A stretch of DNA of 64,000 bases from contig CAYMUR010000001.1 of NCBI GenBank assembly GCA_964393615.1, positions 1 to 64,000 of the forward strand, in the 5' to 3' direction. The position numbers and the translations under genes are program-made. The stretch is from CAYMUR01 sp964393615. Its GTDB lineage: Bacteria > Planctomycetota > Planctomycetia > Pirellulales > Pirellulaceae. Below the pieces are notes generated by a model, which was not told the DNA's origin, did no database searches, and worked only from the letters and a program-made list of their open reading frames with translations. Positions 27,252 through 35,781 of this stretch are shown here, piece by piece; position 1 is the stretch's first letter; each line of letters begins with the position of its first letter.

Positions 27252-29735
27252 TCAATTCGAACGCTTCAACATTTGATTCAGCTGTTTCACCAGTTCAGAA
27301 TTTGGTTTACCGCCCAGCTGTTGGCATTGACGAACATTTTGTTTTGCTTCAACATAACGACGCAAGGCGAACAACGAGTAGGCCCGTCGATGATAATTCT
27401 CTGGATCTTTCGGTGCCAACTGGATCGCTTTGTCAAAATCCCGCACGGCCCCCAAATGATTGGACAAGGCGGCACGCGAAATACCCCGGTTGAAGTAACC
27501 TTGCGGAAGTTTTGAATTTAGTTCCAACGCTTGATTGTAATCACGAATCGCAGCAGCATGTTTACCCGTCATCGCATAGACATTGCCTCGACTCACATAG
27601 GGAATGGCGGACGTAGGGTCCTGTTCAATTGCCTTCTCAAAATCCGCATTCGCCCGCGGAAAGTCGCGGAGTTGCATGTAACACAGTCCACGATTGTTGT
27701 AAGAAGCAATATGTTTTGGATTTAATTGAATAATGGTAGTAAAGTCATCGATCGCCCGATCAAGTTTTCCTTCACTCATGAAAATATTTGCCCGGTTGTA
27801 GTAAGCCAGATCGAGTTGGCCAAGTTCAATCGCTTGACCATAATCACGCAGCGCCAAGTCCGGTCTTGCAAGCCTGTAGTACGCACCAGCCCGATTGTAG
27901 TAAGCTTGCGCCATATCCGGCTCAAACTGGATCACGTGATTAAAATCACGCAGTGCCAGTTTTACCCGGTTGAGCTGCATGTAAGCATCACCTCGATTCA
28001 TGTAAGCAGCAGCGTCCTCAGGGCGTTGAGCCAGTACACGGCCAAAATCCTCAATGGCCCGTTTCGACTGCCCCATCTTTCCGTACACGACTCCTCGATT
28101 GAAGTAGGCCGTTACGAATTTCTCGTTCAATTCTACTGCCGTATCATAATCGCGGATCGCCAAATCATACTCCTCAAAATGTTCATAGGCTACGGCTCGG
28201 TTATAACGAAATACCGAGGTTTTGGGACGCATGTTAACGACTTGCGTCAGGTAGTCGATAGCGGTTTGTTTTTTTTCCAATTCAACAAACAAGTTTCCCA
28301 GATTATTCAACGCTTCTACAAATTTTTCGGATCGTTCCATGGCCGTCTCGTAGTCGCGTCTGGCCTCTTCGAATGCTCCAAGGGCCATGTAAGCCTTGCC
28401 ACGATTGTTCCAACTACGTGGTTCATTAGGACTCTTGGAAATCACATCTGTCCAGAGGCCAATGACGTCCCGCCAAACGGCGTTTCTTGTCACCGTACCA
28501 CATGCCAGCAGTAACAAGACGATTGTCACTGCCCCAAAATATCTCGATCGCCAACACCCCCCGATCAAATCGCCAATGGCCGCCATGAACAAGAAGACAC
28601 CCACCGCTGGCAAATAGAGACGGTGTTCGAAAACCATTTCCAAGGGTATTACCGTCGATTCGATCAACAATTGGATAAAAAACCAGAAAATGCAAAATGC
28701 CAGTAACGGCTGGCGCCGGGAAAAATAAGCTCCCCATCCCAGAATTACCACCAGGATCAAAACACTGGCCAGCGTGCCCAACACAACCAGTTCGTTGATC
28801 GGTGGAAAAATATCATGCAACAGATTCAAGCGGGAAGGGTAGGGAAAAAAGAGCAAACTCAAGTAGAACACAACGACACGAGCCTGCGTCCAGAGTCGTT
28901 CAACGGTCGTGAATTCTCGTTTGGAAAAATGACTTGTCAGTTCCTCGATCGGATTCCATCCCAGTAAAAAACAAAACAACACAAAGGCAATGGTCACACC
29001 AACAATCACAGGCACGAAGAACCAGAACCAACGTCGATAATCCACACGTGGTGCTATTTTTGATTTCGAAACGAGTAGCCATTCGGATAATATGACTACC
29101 AAGGGAAAAGTAATAGCAATCTGCTTGCACCCCAGTGCCAGGCCCCAGGCAACTAGGCTGGCCGTCCACCACAGATAACATTTCGGTCGGCCCCATCGCA
29201 CCCGTCCGGCAAAATAAAGCATCAGGGCAATCAGATAAAACATGACCGATAACGATGTCATCCTTTGAACGACATAAGTCACCGATTGAGTCTGAACAGG
29301 ATGCACAACAAACAACAGGGCCGAGACAAGTGCTACTGCCCGGTGCCGTGCCACCAGGGTCGCGAGTTCTGTGTCTTGCTCGCTTTTACCACTGGCAAAG
29401 GACAACCAGGTCAGGCACAAAAAATAGACCAGTAGACCATTGGCGACGTGGATCAGAATATTGACAACATGTATTCCCCTCAAAAATCCGTCGTCGCTGA
29501 AATAATAGTTCAACGCAAAACTGAGATTCGCCACGGGTCGGCTAGGAGACGGGCTACGAAATGCAGCAGCATAAATTCCGTCCCATGACAGGTCTTGCAA
29601 CTGGATATGTTCGTTAAATGCAACATTCTGGGAATCGTCAAAAACAAACGGAACATTGATCGAGTTGGCATAGATCGCCACACTGATACCAATGATCAGC
29701 AACCCCGCAACGGTATGGAACGAAAGAATACGCAA
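27252..29735 (-). CDS. Membrane GT-C-like protein with C-terminal TPR repeats
   Basis: The N-terminal half (about residues 1-425) has roughly ten membrane helices and, right after the first, the motif NVPFVFDDSQNV, similar to the acidic loop of GT-C glycosyltransferases such as the TMTC protein-O-mannosyltransferase family. The remaining 400 residues are about eleven tetratricopeptide repeats, seen as recurrent units like AIRDYDTAVELNEKFVTAYFNRG and AIDDFTTIIQLNPKH. The arrangement of helices then TPRs resembles eukaryotic TMTC proteins. Glycosyl transfer is inferred from this layout. The first codon appears to be TTG at 29735 with no strong ribosome binding site. Confidence 0.7.
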   Translation of the reverse strand: MRILSFHTVAGLLIIGISVAIYANSINVPFVFDDSQNVAFNEHIQLQDLSWDGIYAAAFRSPSPSRPVANLSFALNYYFSDDGFLRGIHVVNILIHVANGLLVYFLCLTWLSFASGKSEQDTELATLVARHRAVALVSALLFVVHPVQTQSVTYVVQRMTSLSVMFYLIALMLYFAGRVRWGRPKCYLWWTASLVAWGLALGCKQIAITFPLVVILSEWLLVSKSKIAPRVDYRRWFWFFVPVIVGVTIAFVLFCFLLGWNPIEELTSHFSKREFTTVERLWTQARVVVFYLSLLFFPYPSRLNLLHDIFPPINELVVLGTLASVLILVVILGWGAYFSRRQPLLAFCIFWFFIQLLIESTVIPLEMVFEHRLYLPAVGVFLFMAAIGDLIGGCWRSRYFGAVTIVLLLLACGTVTRNAVWRDVIGLWTDVISKSPNEPRSWNNRGKAYMALGAFEEARRDYETAMERSEKFVEALNNLGNLFVELEKKQTAIDYLTQVVNMRPKTSVFRYNRAVAYEHFEEYDLAIRDYDTAVELNEKFVTAYFNRGVVYGKMGQSKRAIEDFGRVLAQRPEDAAAYMNRGDAYMQLNRVKLALRDFNHVIQFEPDMAQAYYNRAGAYYRLARPDLALRDYGQAIELGQLDLAYYNRANIFMSEGKLDRAIDDFTTIIQLNPKHIASYNNRGLCYMQLRDFPRANADFEKAIEQDPTSAIPYVSRGNVYAMTGKHAAAIRDYNQALELNSKLPQGYFNRGISRAALSNHLGAVRDFDKAIQLAPKDPENYHRRAYSLFALRRYVEAKQNVRQCQQLGGKPNSELVKQLNQMLKRSN

Positions 29736-29858
29736 AGAAGTGTCTATCGTCAGGATCTGTAATGAATATCATCGCCAGGTTATTCAGCGCGGCACCACTG
29801 TCTGATTGTACTCAAGATGTTGTTCCTGAAGCACTACCAGCTGAAAGCCTATAGCAGG

Positions 29859-30764
29859 TCATTGACCCATTTCACAACCGGCACTAACCAAAGCCGCCGA
29901 AATTTGGGCAATATCCTTCGCATCACAACCTGGCACAGGGGATCGTGGAACCCCCATTTCAAAACCGAGCAGTTGTAATGCTGCCTTAATACCAGCCGCA
30001 CCTCGCGACAGAATCTGCCAATCCGGTTCGACCAACCGCAACTGGATCGCTCGTGCAGCCTCCAGTTGACCAGACATGACCAGACCGATAACGTGATGGC
30101 ACTCTTGGGGAAACACATTGGCAAGCATCAGACTGGCGCCATTGGCCCCCAAAGCAGCTGTCGGCAACAAGAGACTACCATTAGCCGCCCAAAAACGCTT
30201 GGTAGTGGGAACAAAACAACGGACGCGTGCTTCGAAGCGGAGATTGTCCGACGTAATATATCCAAAAACGTTATCCAGCGAGACAATTTCTCCCAGCAAT
30301 TCCGCCGTCGCACCTACTCTAGAACTTCCACTTAAAAAAGTCCCAGGAGCCATCTGGTGTATCACGACAACTGGCGCCGCGGCACGGGGAATAACCTGCT
30401 CAAAATATCCACGCACATTCGAGGTGAGGCGCGGAATTCGAACGCGAAGCAAGTCCGCTCCAGCCGCTACGAGCGCTTCGCCCAAACGCAAGGACTCCGT
30501 CACGGAAGGACTGTCAACGCCAGCCACGATCAACTTCTGTCCACCTCTTGCCCGCTGGACAGTCCTCACAATTTCAATTCGTTCCACTTCCGAAAGAAAC
30601 GATTCTTCGCCATTCTCCGAATTCAAAATGAAACCCGACAATGGAGTTTTGAGCCAACGTCCAATATTTCTCTCAATGGCTCCATGGTCAACCGTATCGT
30701 CTTTTTGGAACGGCGTCGGACTAGGAGCTAGTACGATTGGATCTTCATGGGGTAAAGTTATCAT
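29859..30764 (-). CDS. DapA-family protein lacking catalytic residues
   Basis: The 301 residues align along their length with dihydrodipicolinate synthase/N-acetylneuraminate lyase TIM barrels, for example SENGEESFLSEVERIEIV for the substrate loop, AAGADLLRV, and LPTAALGANGASLMLANV. However, the Schiff-base lysine expected in the G-I-K strand is replaced (NVFGYITSDN, position 170 is Ile) and the catalytic Tyr of the Y-N-x-P motif is His 136 (VVIHQMAPG). The Thr pair of GTTGES is also absent. It therefore cannot work by the standard aldolase mechanism. A structural, binding or altered catalytic role is possible. Confidence 0.75.
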   Translation of the reverse strand: MITLPHEDPIVLAPSPTPFQKDDTVDHGAIERNIGRWLKTPLSGFILNSENGEESFLSEVERIEIVRTVQRARGGQKLIVAGVDSPSVTESLRLGEALVAAGADLLRVRIPRLTSNVRGYFEQVIPRAAAPVVVIHQMAPGTFLSGSSRVGATAELLGEIVSLDNVFGYITSDNLRFEARVRCFVPTTKRFWAANGSLLLPTAALGANGASLMLANVFPQECHHVIGLVMSGQLEAARAIQLRLVEPDWQILSRGAAGIKAALQLLGFEMGVPRSPVPGCDAKDIAQISAALVSAGCEMGQ

Positions 30765-31262
30765 CTTCTGTAGTTCGAAATTGATAGAATCGTTTAGAAT
30801 TCACTGCAGCATGGAGCGTTTTCGTTTGCCGTTCCAACCAACGTCGAAATTCCCGACCGTGCATAGGTATTACGCTCCAACATTTCTTTTTGGTCCATCG
30901 GATAAATTGGCAAACAGGGTTCGGTGTCGACGATGAGTTGCCTAAGATCTTGTGCTATTTCGACACCATCCTCAACGTTCAGGATCCTACCAAGTCCCTG
31001 ACATGAATGATCACCCAAAGACGACCTGGCTACGCTGCCTATTGTATTGCTTTCCTCCCCGAAGGCAACGTGTTCAAACACAAATGGCGAACGGTTCCCC
31101 TTTACAAAATCACAACAGGCGCCAAGAGATTCACTACCAATCAGCGCCAGATTTACATTGTCACTCCGGGTGTTTCAGGGAACATTTGCAGGCGGATAAG
31201 ATTCCAATGCTACCCTGTAATGTGGGTGCGATTGCAGCTTTCGGTCCAAGAAGACTGTAGAT

Positions 31263-31287
31263 CGTACATTCCCAGATTCGATGTACG
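31263..31287. promoter_or_regulatory. Inverted repeat 1
   Basis: CGTACAT and ATGTACG form a perfect 7 bp inverted repeat with an 11-base spacer. The centre-to-centre geometry would suit a dimeric regulator or a hairpin. It is the first of three such repeats before the gene at 31406. Confidence 0.4.
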
Positions 31288-31329
31288 TTGAATGCCACCG
31301 AATTTGGTAGAATATTTTAAACATTCGTT

Positions 31330-31352
31330 AAGAGCTGAGCATGCCAGCTCTT
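31330..31352 (+). promoter_or_regulatory. Inverted repeat 2 (hairpin)
   Basis: AAGAGCTG and CAGCTCTT form a perfect 8 bp stem with a 7-base loop, 53 bases before the start codon. No T run follows, so it is not a standard terminator. Confidence 0.5.
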
Positions 31353-31357
31353 CGGCT

Positions 31358-31375
31358 GGTTCCTGAATCGGAACC
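31358..31375 (+). promoter_or_regulatory. Inverted repeat 3 (hairpin)
   Basis: GGTTCC and GGAACC form a perfect 6 bp stem with a 6-base loop, five bases after the previous hairpin and 17 bases before the ribosome binding site. The two hairpins would stack in the leader RNA. Confidence 0.5.
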
Positions 31376-31405
31376 GTTGGAAATTTCTCCCTGGAGATCA
31401 GTTGA

Positions 31406-32260
31406 ATGTTTTATCGTGGTTGGACCTTTACGCGTTTATGGACGGTTCTGTTTTTTTCTCAGCGAACGTTTCCACGAAACGGGATCCGGATCGTAATACT
31501 ACTGGCATGCATGGTTCCTGGCTCTTCTGTCACGAACGCGATTCGAAACGAGATTTTGTTGGCAGCACCTCAGACAGATCAGCTGCCTCTGGATACGACA
31601 AAAAGTTTACAAGACGATGAAATATTGGATGGAATCTTATTAGACCGTTTACCTGGCAACCTGAACGACAAGCTGAACGACAAGACAGGCGCTCCGACGT
31701 ATCCGGTCGAACATTTATTGCTTGACAACCTTCACACACAGGACCTAGGCGAGGACATCCATCCCGACAAACAATCCGATTCGTTGCAAAAGATTGGGCA
31801 ACAGATGCAGCAGGTTGCTCGTTGGATTTCTCAAAACCAGACAGCCAAGCGAACCCTACAGTTACAGCAAAACATTTTGCTTGATTTAAACGCGTTGATT
31901 GAACAGGCTAGAGAACAAAAGCAACCAAGTGGTAGTGGGACTGCACAGCCATCGGCCGCCAGGCCGCGGCAGGCCGTGGCTCAACCGCCACAACCTGCAT
32001 TTAGCGGATCACCCGGGGAAAATCCCCACCCACAGCAGAGCAGCGAATTACTGATAGGCGATCATGATCCCAATCCAAAAATCAACCTCGGTGACATGGA
32101 ATATCTGATGAAAGAAATCTGGGGACAACTTCCACCCAGAATCCGTGAACAATTGATCCACTCCCGCACGGATCAGTTCTTGCCACAATATGAACAGATT
32201 ATCGCAGACTACTTCAGACGGTTGGCTGAACAAGCGCGGGAGAAGAACAATCCACGATAA
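31406..32260 (+). CDS. Secreted coiled protein of unknown function
   Basis: This 284-residue protein begins with a long N-terminal hydrophobic segment (residues 27-40, IRIVILLACMVPG). A central helical stretch rich in Gln (QQMQQVARWISQNQ) looks like a coiled coil, a Pro/Gln linker follows near residue 170-215, and the C-terminus is EIWGQLPPRIREQL...FLPQYEQIIADYFRRLAEQ. That C-terminal motif recurs, as far as I know, in planctomycete proteins encoded next to prenyltransferase-repeat genes, as here. GGAG 9 bases before ATG 31406 supports the start. The function is unknown. Confidence 0.65.
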   Translation: MFYRGWTFTRLWTVLFFSQRTFPRNGIRIVILLACMVPGSSVTNAIRNEILLAAPQTDQLPLDTTKSLQDDEILDGILLDRLPGNLNDKLNDKTGAPTYPVEHLLLDNLHTQDLGEDIHPDKQSDSLQKIGQQMQQVARWISQNQTAKRTLQLQQNILLDLNALIEQAREQKQPSGSGTAQPSAARPRQAVAQPPQPAFSGSPGENPHPQQSSELLIGDHDPNPKINLGDMEYLMKEIWGQLPPRIREQLIHSRTDQFLPQYEQIIADYFRRLAEQAREKNNPR

Positions 32261-32312
32261 ATCCACCTATCCCGTATTTTGCCAAACAAGATTAAACCCA
32301 ATAACATCTGAC

Positions 32313-33359
32313 ATGTATCAGGCTACGATCCTCTCCTTGGCCCTCACCATTTGTTGGGGACTGGTAAACAAAAACAGTATAGCGCAACCAGTCGATACGG
32401 AACGCTCAGCGACTGAGATGATCACGCCCGAAACAGACAACGCTATTCAGAAAGGACTAACGTTTCTGGCATCGCGGCAAAATGAAGACGGTTCTTTGGG
32501 TCTTGGCATGTTAAGGCAGAATCCCGCAGTATGCAGTCTGGCAGGGATGTCATTCGTTTCTGCGGGCAGTACACCGGGTCGGGGGCCGTATGGCTCTCAG
32601 CTACAACGATGCATTCGATTCGTGCTCGAGCATACCCAGGACAACGGTTTTATTCACGCGGCAGAAGATGTGACACGAGGCCCAATGTATGGCCATGGAT
32701 TTGCCACGTTGTTTCTCGCCCAAATGTATGGCATGTCACCCGATCCGTTGATTCGCGAGAAACTTGGCGCAGCAGTCAAACTGATCATTGATACCCAAAA
32801 CAAAGAAGGAGGCTGGCGATACCTGCCAGAACAGCGAGATGCTGATCTGTCAGTCACAATTTGTCAAATCATGGCACTTCGCGCCGCGAAAAATACCGGT
32901 ATCTTTGTTCCCAGCGAAACCATCGACCGTTGCGTCGATTTTGTAAAGCGCAGTCAGAACTCGGATGGTGGATTCATGTATATGTTACAAGGAGGACCAA
33001 GCGAGTTTCCTCGGTCGGCAGCTGGCGTGGTAGCACTTTACAACGCCGGTATTTACGAGGGCAATGAAATCACCCGGGGCTTGGACTATTTGCTAGAACA
33101 TTTACCAAGTCCCCAACGGGTGCCCCCTAAAAGCCATTATTTCTATGGCCACTATTATGCGGTCCAGGCAATGTGGCATGCTGGTGGAGCGTATTGGAAC
33201 CGCTGGTATCCGGCTATTCGCAACGAACTCATCACGCGTCAAAAGAATGACGGCTCTTGGTTCTCTCCGACGGACTTGGACAGTCCTGAATACGGTACGG
33301 CAATGGCCACATTGATTCTACAATTGCCAAACAATCAACTACCAATCTTTCAACGTTAA
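32313..33359 (+). CDS. Prenyltransferase/squalene oxidase-repeat protein
   Basis: This 348-residue secreted protein has a signal peptide (MYQATILSLALTICWGL) and alpha/alpha-barrel repeats of the squalene cyclase/prenyltransferase type, with the recurrent Q-x-x-D-G-x(F/W) motif: SRQNEDGSLG, TQNKEGGWRY, SQNSDGGFMY and RQKNDGSWFS. There is no DxDD cyclase motif, so it is not a terpene cyclase; in planctomycetes this fold is common in secreted proteins of unknown function. It begins 52 bp after the previous gene and ends 27 bp before the next, so the three probably form an operon. Confidence 0.75.
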   Translation: MYQATILSLALTICWGLVNKNSIAQPVDTERSATEMITPETDNAIQKGLTFLASRQNEDGSLGLGMLRQNPAVCSLAGMSFVSAGSTPGRGPYGSQLQRCIRFVLEHTQDNGFIHAAEDVTRGPMYGHGFATLFLAQMYGMSPDPLIREKLGAAVKLIIDTQNKEGGWRYLPEQRDADLSVTICQIMALRAAKNTGIFVPSETIDRCVDFVKRSQNSDGGFMYMLQGGPSEFPRSAAGVVALYNAGIYEGNEITRGLDYLLEHLPSPQRVPPKSHYFYGHYYAVQAMWHAGGAYWNRWYPAIRNELITRQKNDGSWFSPTDLDSPEYGTAMATLILQLPNNQLPIFQR

Positions 33360-33386
33360 TTCCACCCGTTAACGTCCCCAGTTTCC

Positions 33387-34664
33387 ATGGTCTATTTTCG
33401 ACCTAACATCATGTGCCCAGCAACAGCCAATCCACAACACCGTCCCAGTCTTTTTTTTGTCACCTGGACGACCTGCATCGTTCTTCAACTTCCAGGAGCC
33501 GTGTCGGCAGCCCCTCTGGAAACGGCCATTCCCATCGATGGTAAACCATTCTCGGCACACTTGTTGGAGGTCCATGTCGACCAAATCCAGTTAGCAACCG
33601 CAGAAGGCGAAAAATCATTTCGAGTAGGTGATCTGGTCGCATGGGGTGCCCAGCACGACGTGCAGCGTGAGGCGTTGATTCTCTTGCGGGATGGTAGTTT
33701 GCTGACGGTTTTTGTGGATTGGTCAATCGAAATGGATGCATTGCTGGTTGAATCTGATCTCTGGAAACAGACTCGCATTCCGCGCCAACTGGTTCGCGGG
33801 ATTTTGTTAAAAGTGCCAAGCGATGCCACAGCACGCGACAAGGTACTCGATGAGATGATGTTATCTAGTGACCGACTGGACCAATGTATTCTATTCGAGA
33901 ACGATATTATTCGCGGAACCATCGTGGCTTCTGACAAAGCGGCGATCAACATTCATGCGGAATCACAGTCCGCATCTATCCCCCGCGCCACACTACGGGC
34001 CATTATCTTTCGAAGCCTGACAGAGCGCCGGCACGACGTGTCCCAAAAGTGGTCCGTGGGATTTCGCCAAGGAGATTCATTACTGGTCGATGCAGTGACG
34101 GTGAACAGGGCAGGGGGCCAGATTAAATATAACCCCAATCTAACCTTCATTCCTTGGAAACCTGAAAAATTACTGGGTGAAATCTGTTTCCTTCGTCCAC
34201 CCACTGACCGTTTTATCTATTTGTCAGATATGAAACCTACCCGCTACAAACATGTTCCACTGCTCGATTTGTCATGGCCTTACCACGTTGACCGCAACGT
34301 ATTGGGACAGCGACTTCGTCATGCAGATTGCCTGTACGGCAAAGGCCTGGGCCTGCACAGTCAATCCAGTTTGACCTATGCTCTGAATGGCCAATTCATA
34401 CGTTTTGAAGCAAACATTGGTTTAGATGACGTCACCCAGGACAACGGCAGTGTCATCTGTCGTGTGTACATCGATCCTGGTCCGGGATGGCAACTAGCAT
34501 TCCAAAGCCCAATATTACGTGGCGGACAGCCGCTAATACCGGTATCTGTGGACATCACCCATGCGCAACGCATCAGTCTCATTGTGGACCATTCCGACCA
34601 GGGTGATGAATGGGACCACGTCAACTGGATTAATGCCCGCGTCGTAAAACAAACAATCGACTAA
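33387..34664 (+). CDS. Secreted protein with C-terminal NPCBM-like domain
   Basis: The 425-residue protein has a signal peptide-like N-terminus (SLFFVTWTTCIVLQLPGAVSA). The N-terminal 240 residues are unrecognised, mostly beta. The C-terminal 140 residues match the NPCBM (novel putative carbohydrate-binding module) family: YGKGLGLHSQSSLTYAL, IGLDDVTQDNGSVICRVYID and HVNWINARVV. Carbohydrate binding at the cell surface is an inference from that domain. It is the last gene of the apparent three-gene operon at 31406-34664. Confidence 0.65.
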   Translation: MVYFRPNIMCPATANPQHRPSLFFVTWTTCIVLQLPGAVSAAPLETAIPIDGKPFSAHLLEVHVDQIQLATAEGEKSFRVGDLVAWGAQHDVQREALILLRDGSLLTVFVDWSIEMDALLVESDLWKQTRIPRQLVRGILLKVPSDATARDKVLDEMMLSSDRLDQCILFENDIIRGTIVASDKAAINIHAESQSASIPRATLRAIIFRSLTERRHDVSQKWSVGFRQGDSLLVDAVTVNRAGGQIKYNPNLTFIPWKPEKLLGEICFLRPPTDRFIYLSDMKPTRYKHVPLLDLSWPYHVDRNVLGQRLRHADCLYGKGLGLHSQSSLTYALNGQFIRFEANIGLDDVTQDNGSVICRVYIDPGPGWQLAFQSPILRGGQPLIPVSVDITHAQRISLIVDHSDQGDEWDHVNWINARVVKQTID

Positions 34665-34850
34665 ATACCAAATATTGAAACAAATTGTCTACCAACAAGG
34701 TCATGGCCGAGTACTGACGAGCAGTGACAGCGCCGCAGCAGAAAACCATTTTTGAGGCATTCCCGGTTTCCGTCAAGGCAGTTGCCAACGGACTAGCTGT
34801 CGTGGACACCCATTTTCGCTGGAATGCGTGCCGCCTGAATTCTGCATCTT

Positions 34851-35708
34851 TCAGGATTTGATTTTTGGAAACGAAACTCTCTGTGACAACAATTCGAATA
34901 CTTTTTGGTCCCTGGCATCCTGGAACTTAAAATGAAACGGATTGGTCGGGTCGTCGGCCATGTAGGGACGATGATCAATGACACTACGTAGTTTTCTGAC
35001 AAATGCATTGTGACAACGTGGATCAGCAATCGTCACCAAGGCCTCGACCAGGGCAACTTCGAGATCCGCTAAAAATTCTTGTTCGTCCAGCATGTGATAG
35101 GACGGGTCAAGATTCAGTTCGAGAAACCACTTGTCATGGGTCGTACGATAGTTCTCACAGCAGGCATCCACATGGTCCAACGATTCACTAGGAAGTAGTT
35201 GTCTCACCCAGGGATCCGAGGCAGATAAAAATCTCACCCGGTCTCTGCGGATCGAGAATAGCAAACGACAGAGATATTCCACACTTCGACAATCTCCCAG
35301 TTCACCAAGTTGCACTACCGTGTGAACATGGCTGGGCACCAAAGGACTTTGGTGTATCTGCTTCCATAACGACTCCCACCTGGAACTATCGTTTTCATCG
35401 TAGGGAATCCCTTCCACATCGATCAAAAATTCACCTCGACATTTTTTACAACGAACATGTTTACCACAAAGATCCCTGGAAATCTTAAATGGCTGATGAC
35501 AATGAGGGCAGGGTCCTGACCCTGCTGGCTGGATGACCGGAGGGAGAATAGTGCCCGTGATGATGGCAAAACGATCTCCAGGCAATGGCACCAATAACTC
35601 TTCGTCACACTGGGAGCAAACCACCAATTGTCCAATTTCGACATAGGCAGCTGCCATTTCGGCAATACAGTGGGGACAGTGATATTGAATTTCCGTGCTG
35701 GTCGACAT
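34851..35708 (-). CDS. Zinc-ribbon protein with helical C-terminus
   Basis: This 285-residue cytoplasmic protein has three CxxC-type ribbons in the first 100 residues: YHCPHCIAEM with VVCSQCDEEL, and CPHCHQPF with HVRCKKCRGEF. The rest is helical and resembles HEAT-repeat surfaces (LVEALVTIADPRCHNAFV). Such zinc-ribbon proteins are frequent in planctomycetes, but I cannot state a function. It is encoded after the reductase gene on the same strand with a 73 bp gap. Confidence 0.6.
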   Translation of the reverse strand: MSTSTEIQYHCPHCIAEMAAAYVEIGQLVVCSQCDEELLVPLPGDRFAIITGTILPPVIQPAGSGPCPHCHQPFKISRDLCGKHVRCKKCRGEFLIDVEGIPYDENDSSRWESLWKQIHQSPLVPSHVHTVVQLGELGDCRSVEYLCRLLFSIRRDRVRFLSASDPWVRQLLPSESLDHVDACCENYRTTHDKWFLELNLDPSYHMLDEQEFLADLEVALVEALVTIADPRCHNAFVRKLRSVIDHRPYMADDPTNPFHFKFQDARDQKVFELLSQRVSFPKIKS

Positions 35709-35781
35709 GGAGAGTTTCTTCGCGGCAAGTAGGTACTAGGAATTCGACAGCCTACTCCATGGGGTAGCAAAACTCACTGCG

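Larger units (their letters stand above)
30765..31405. other. Long leader/intergenic region
   Basis: About 640 bp without a supported gene. A minus-strand frame at 30794-31081 has no recognisable features. The 3' 145 bp contain three inverted repeats listed separately, ending in the GGAG ribosome binding site (31393-31396) of the next gene. Confidence 0.5.

Noticed and set aside
30794..31081. 95-codon minus-strand frame in the long gap after the DapA-like gene.
   Set aside because: No recognisable domain, signal peptide or ribosome binding site.
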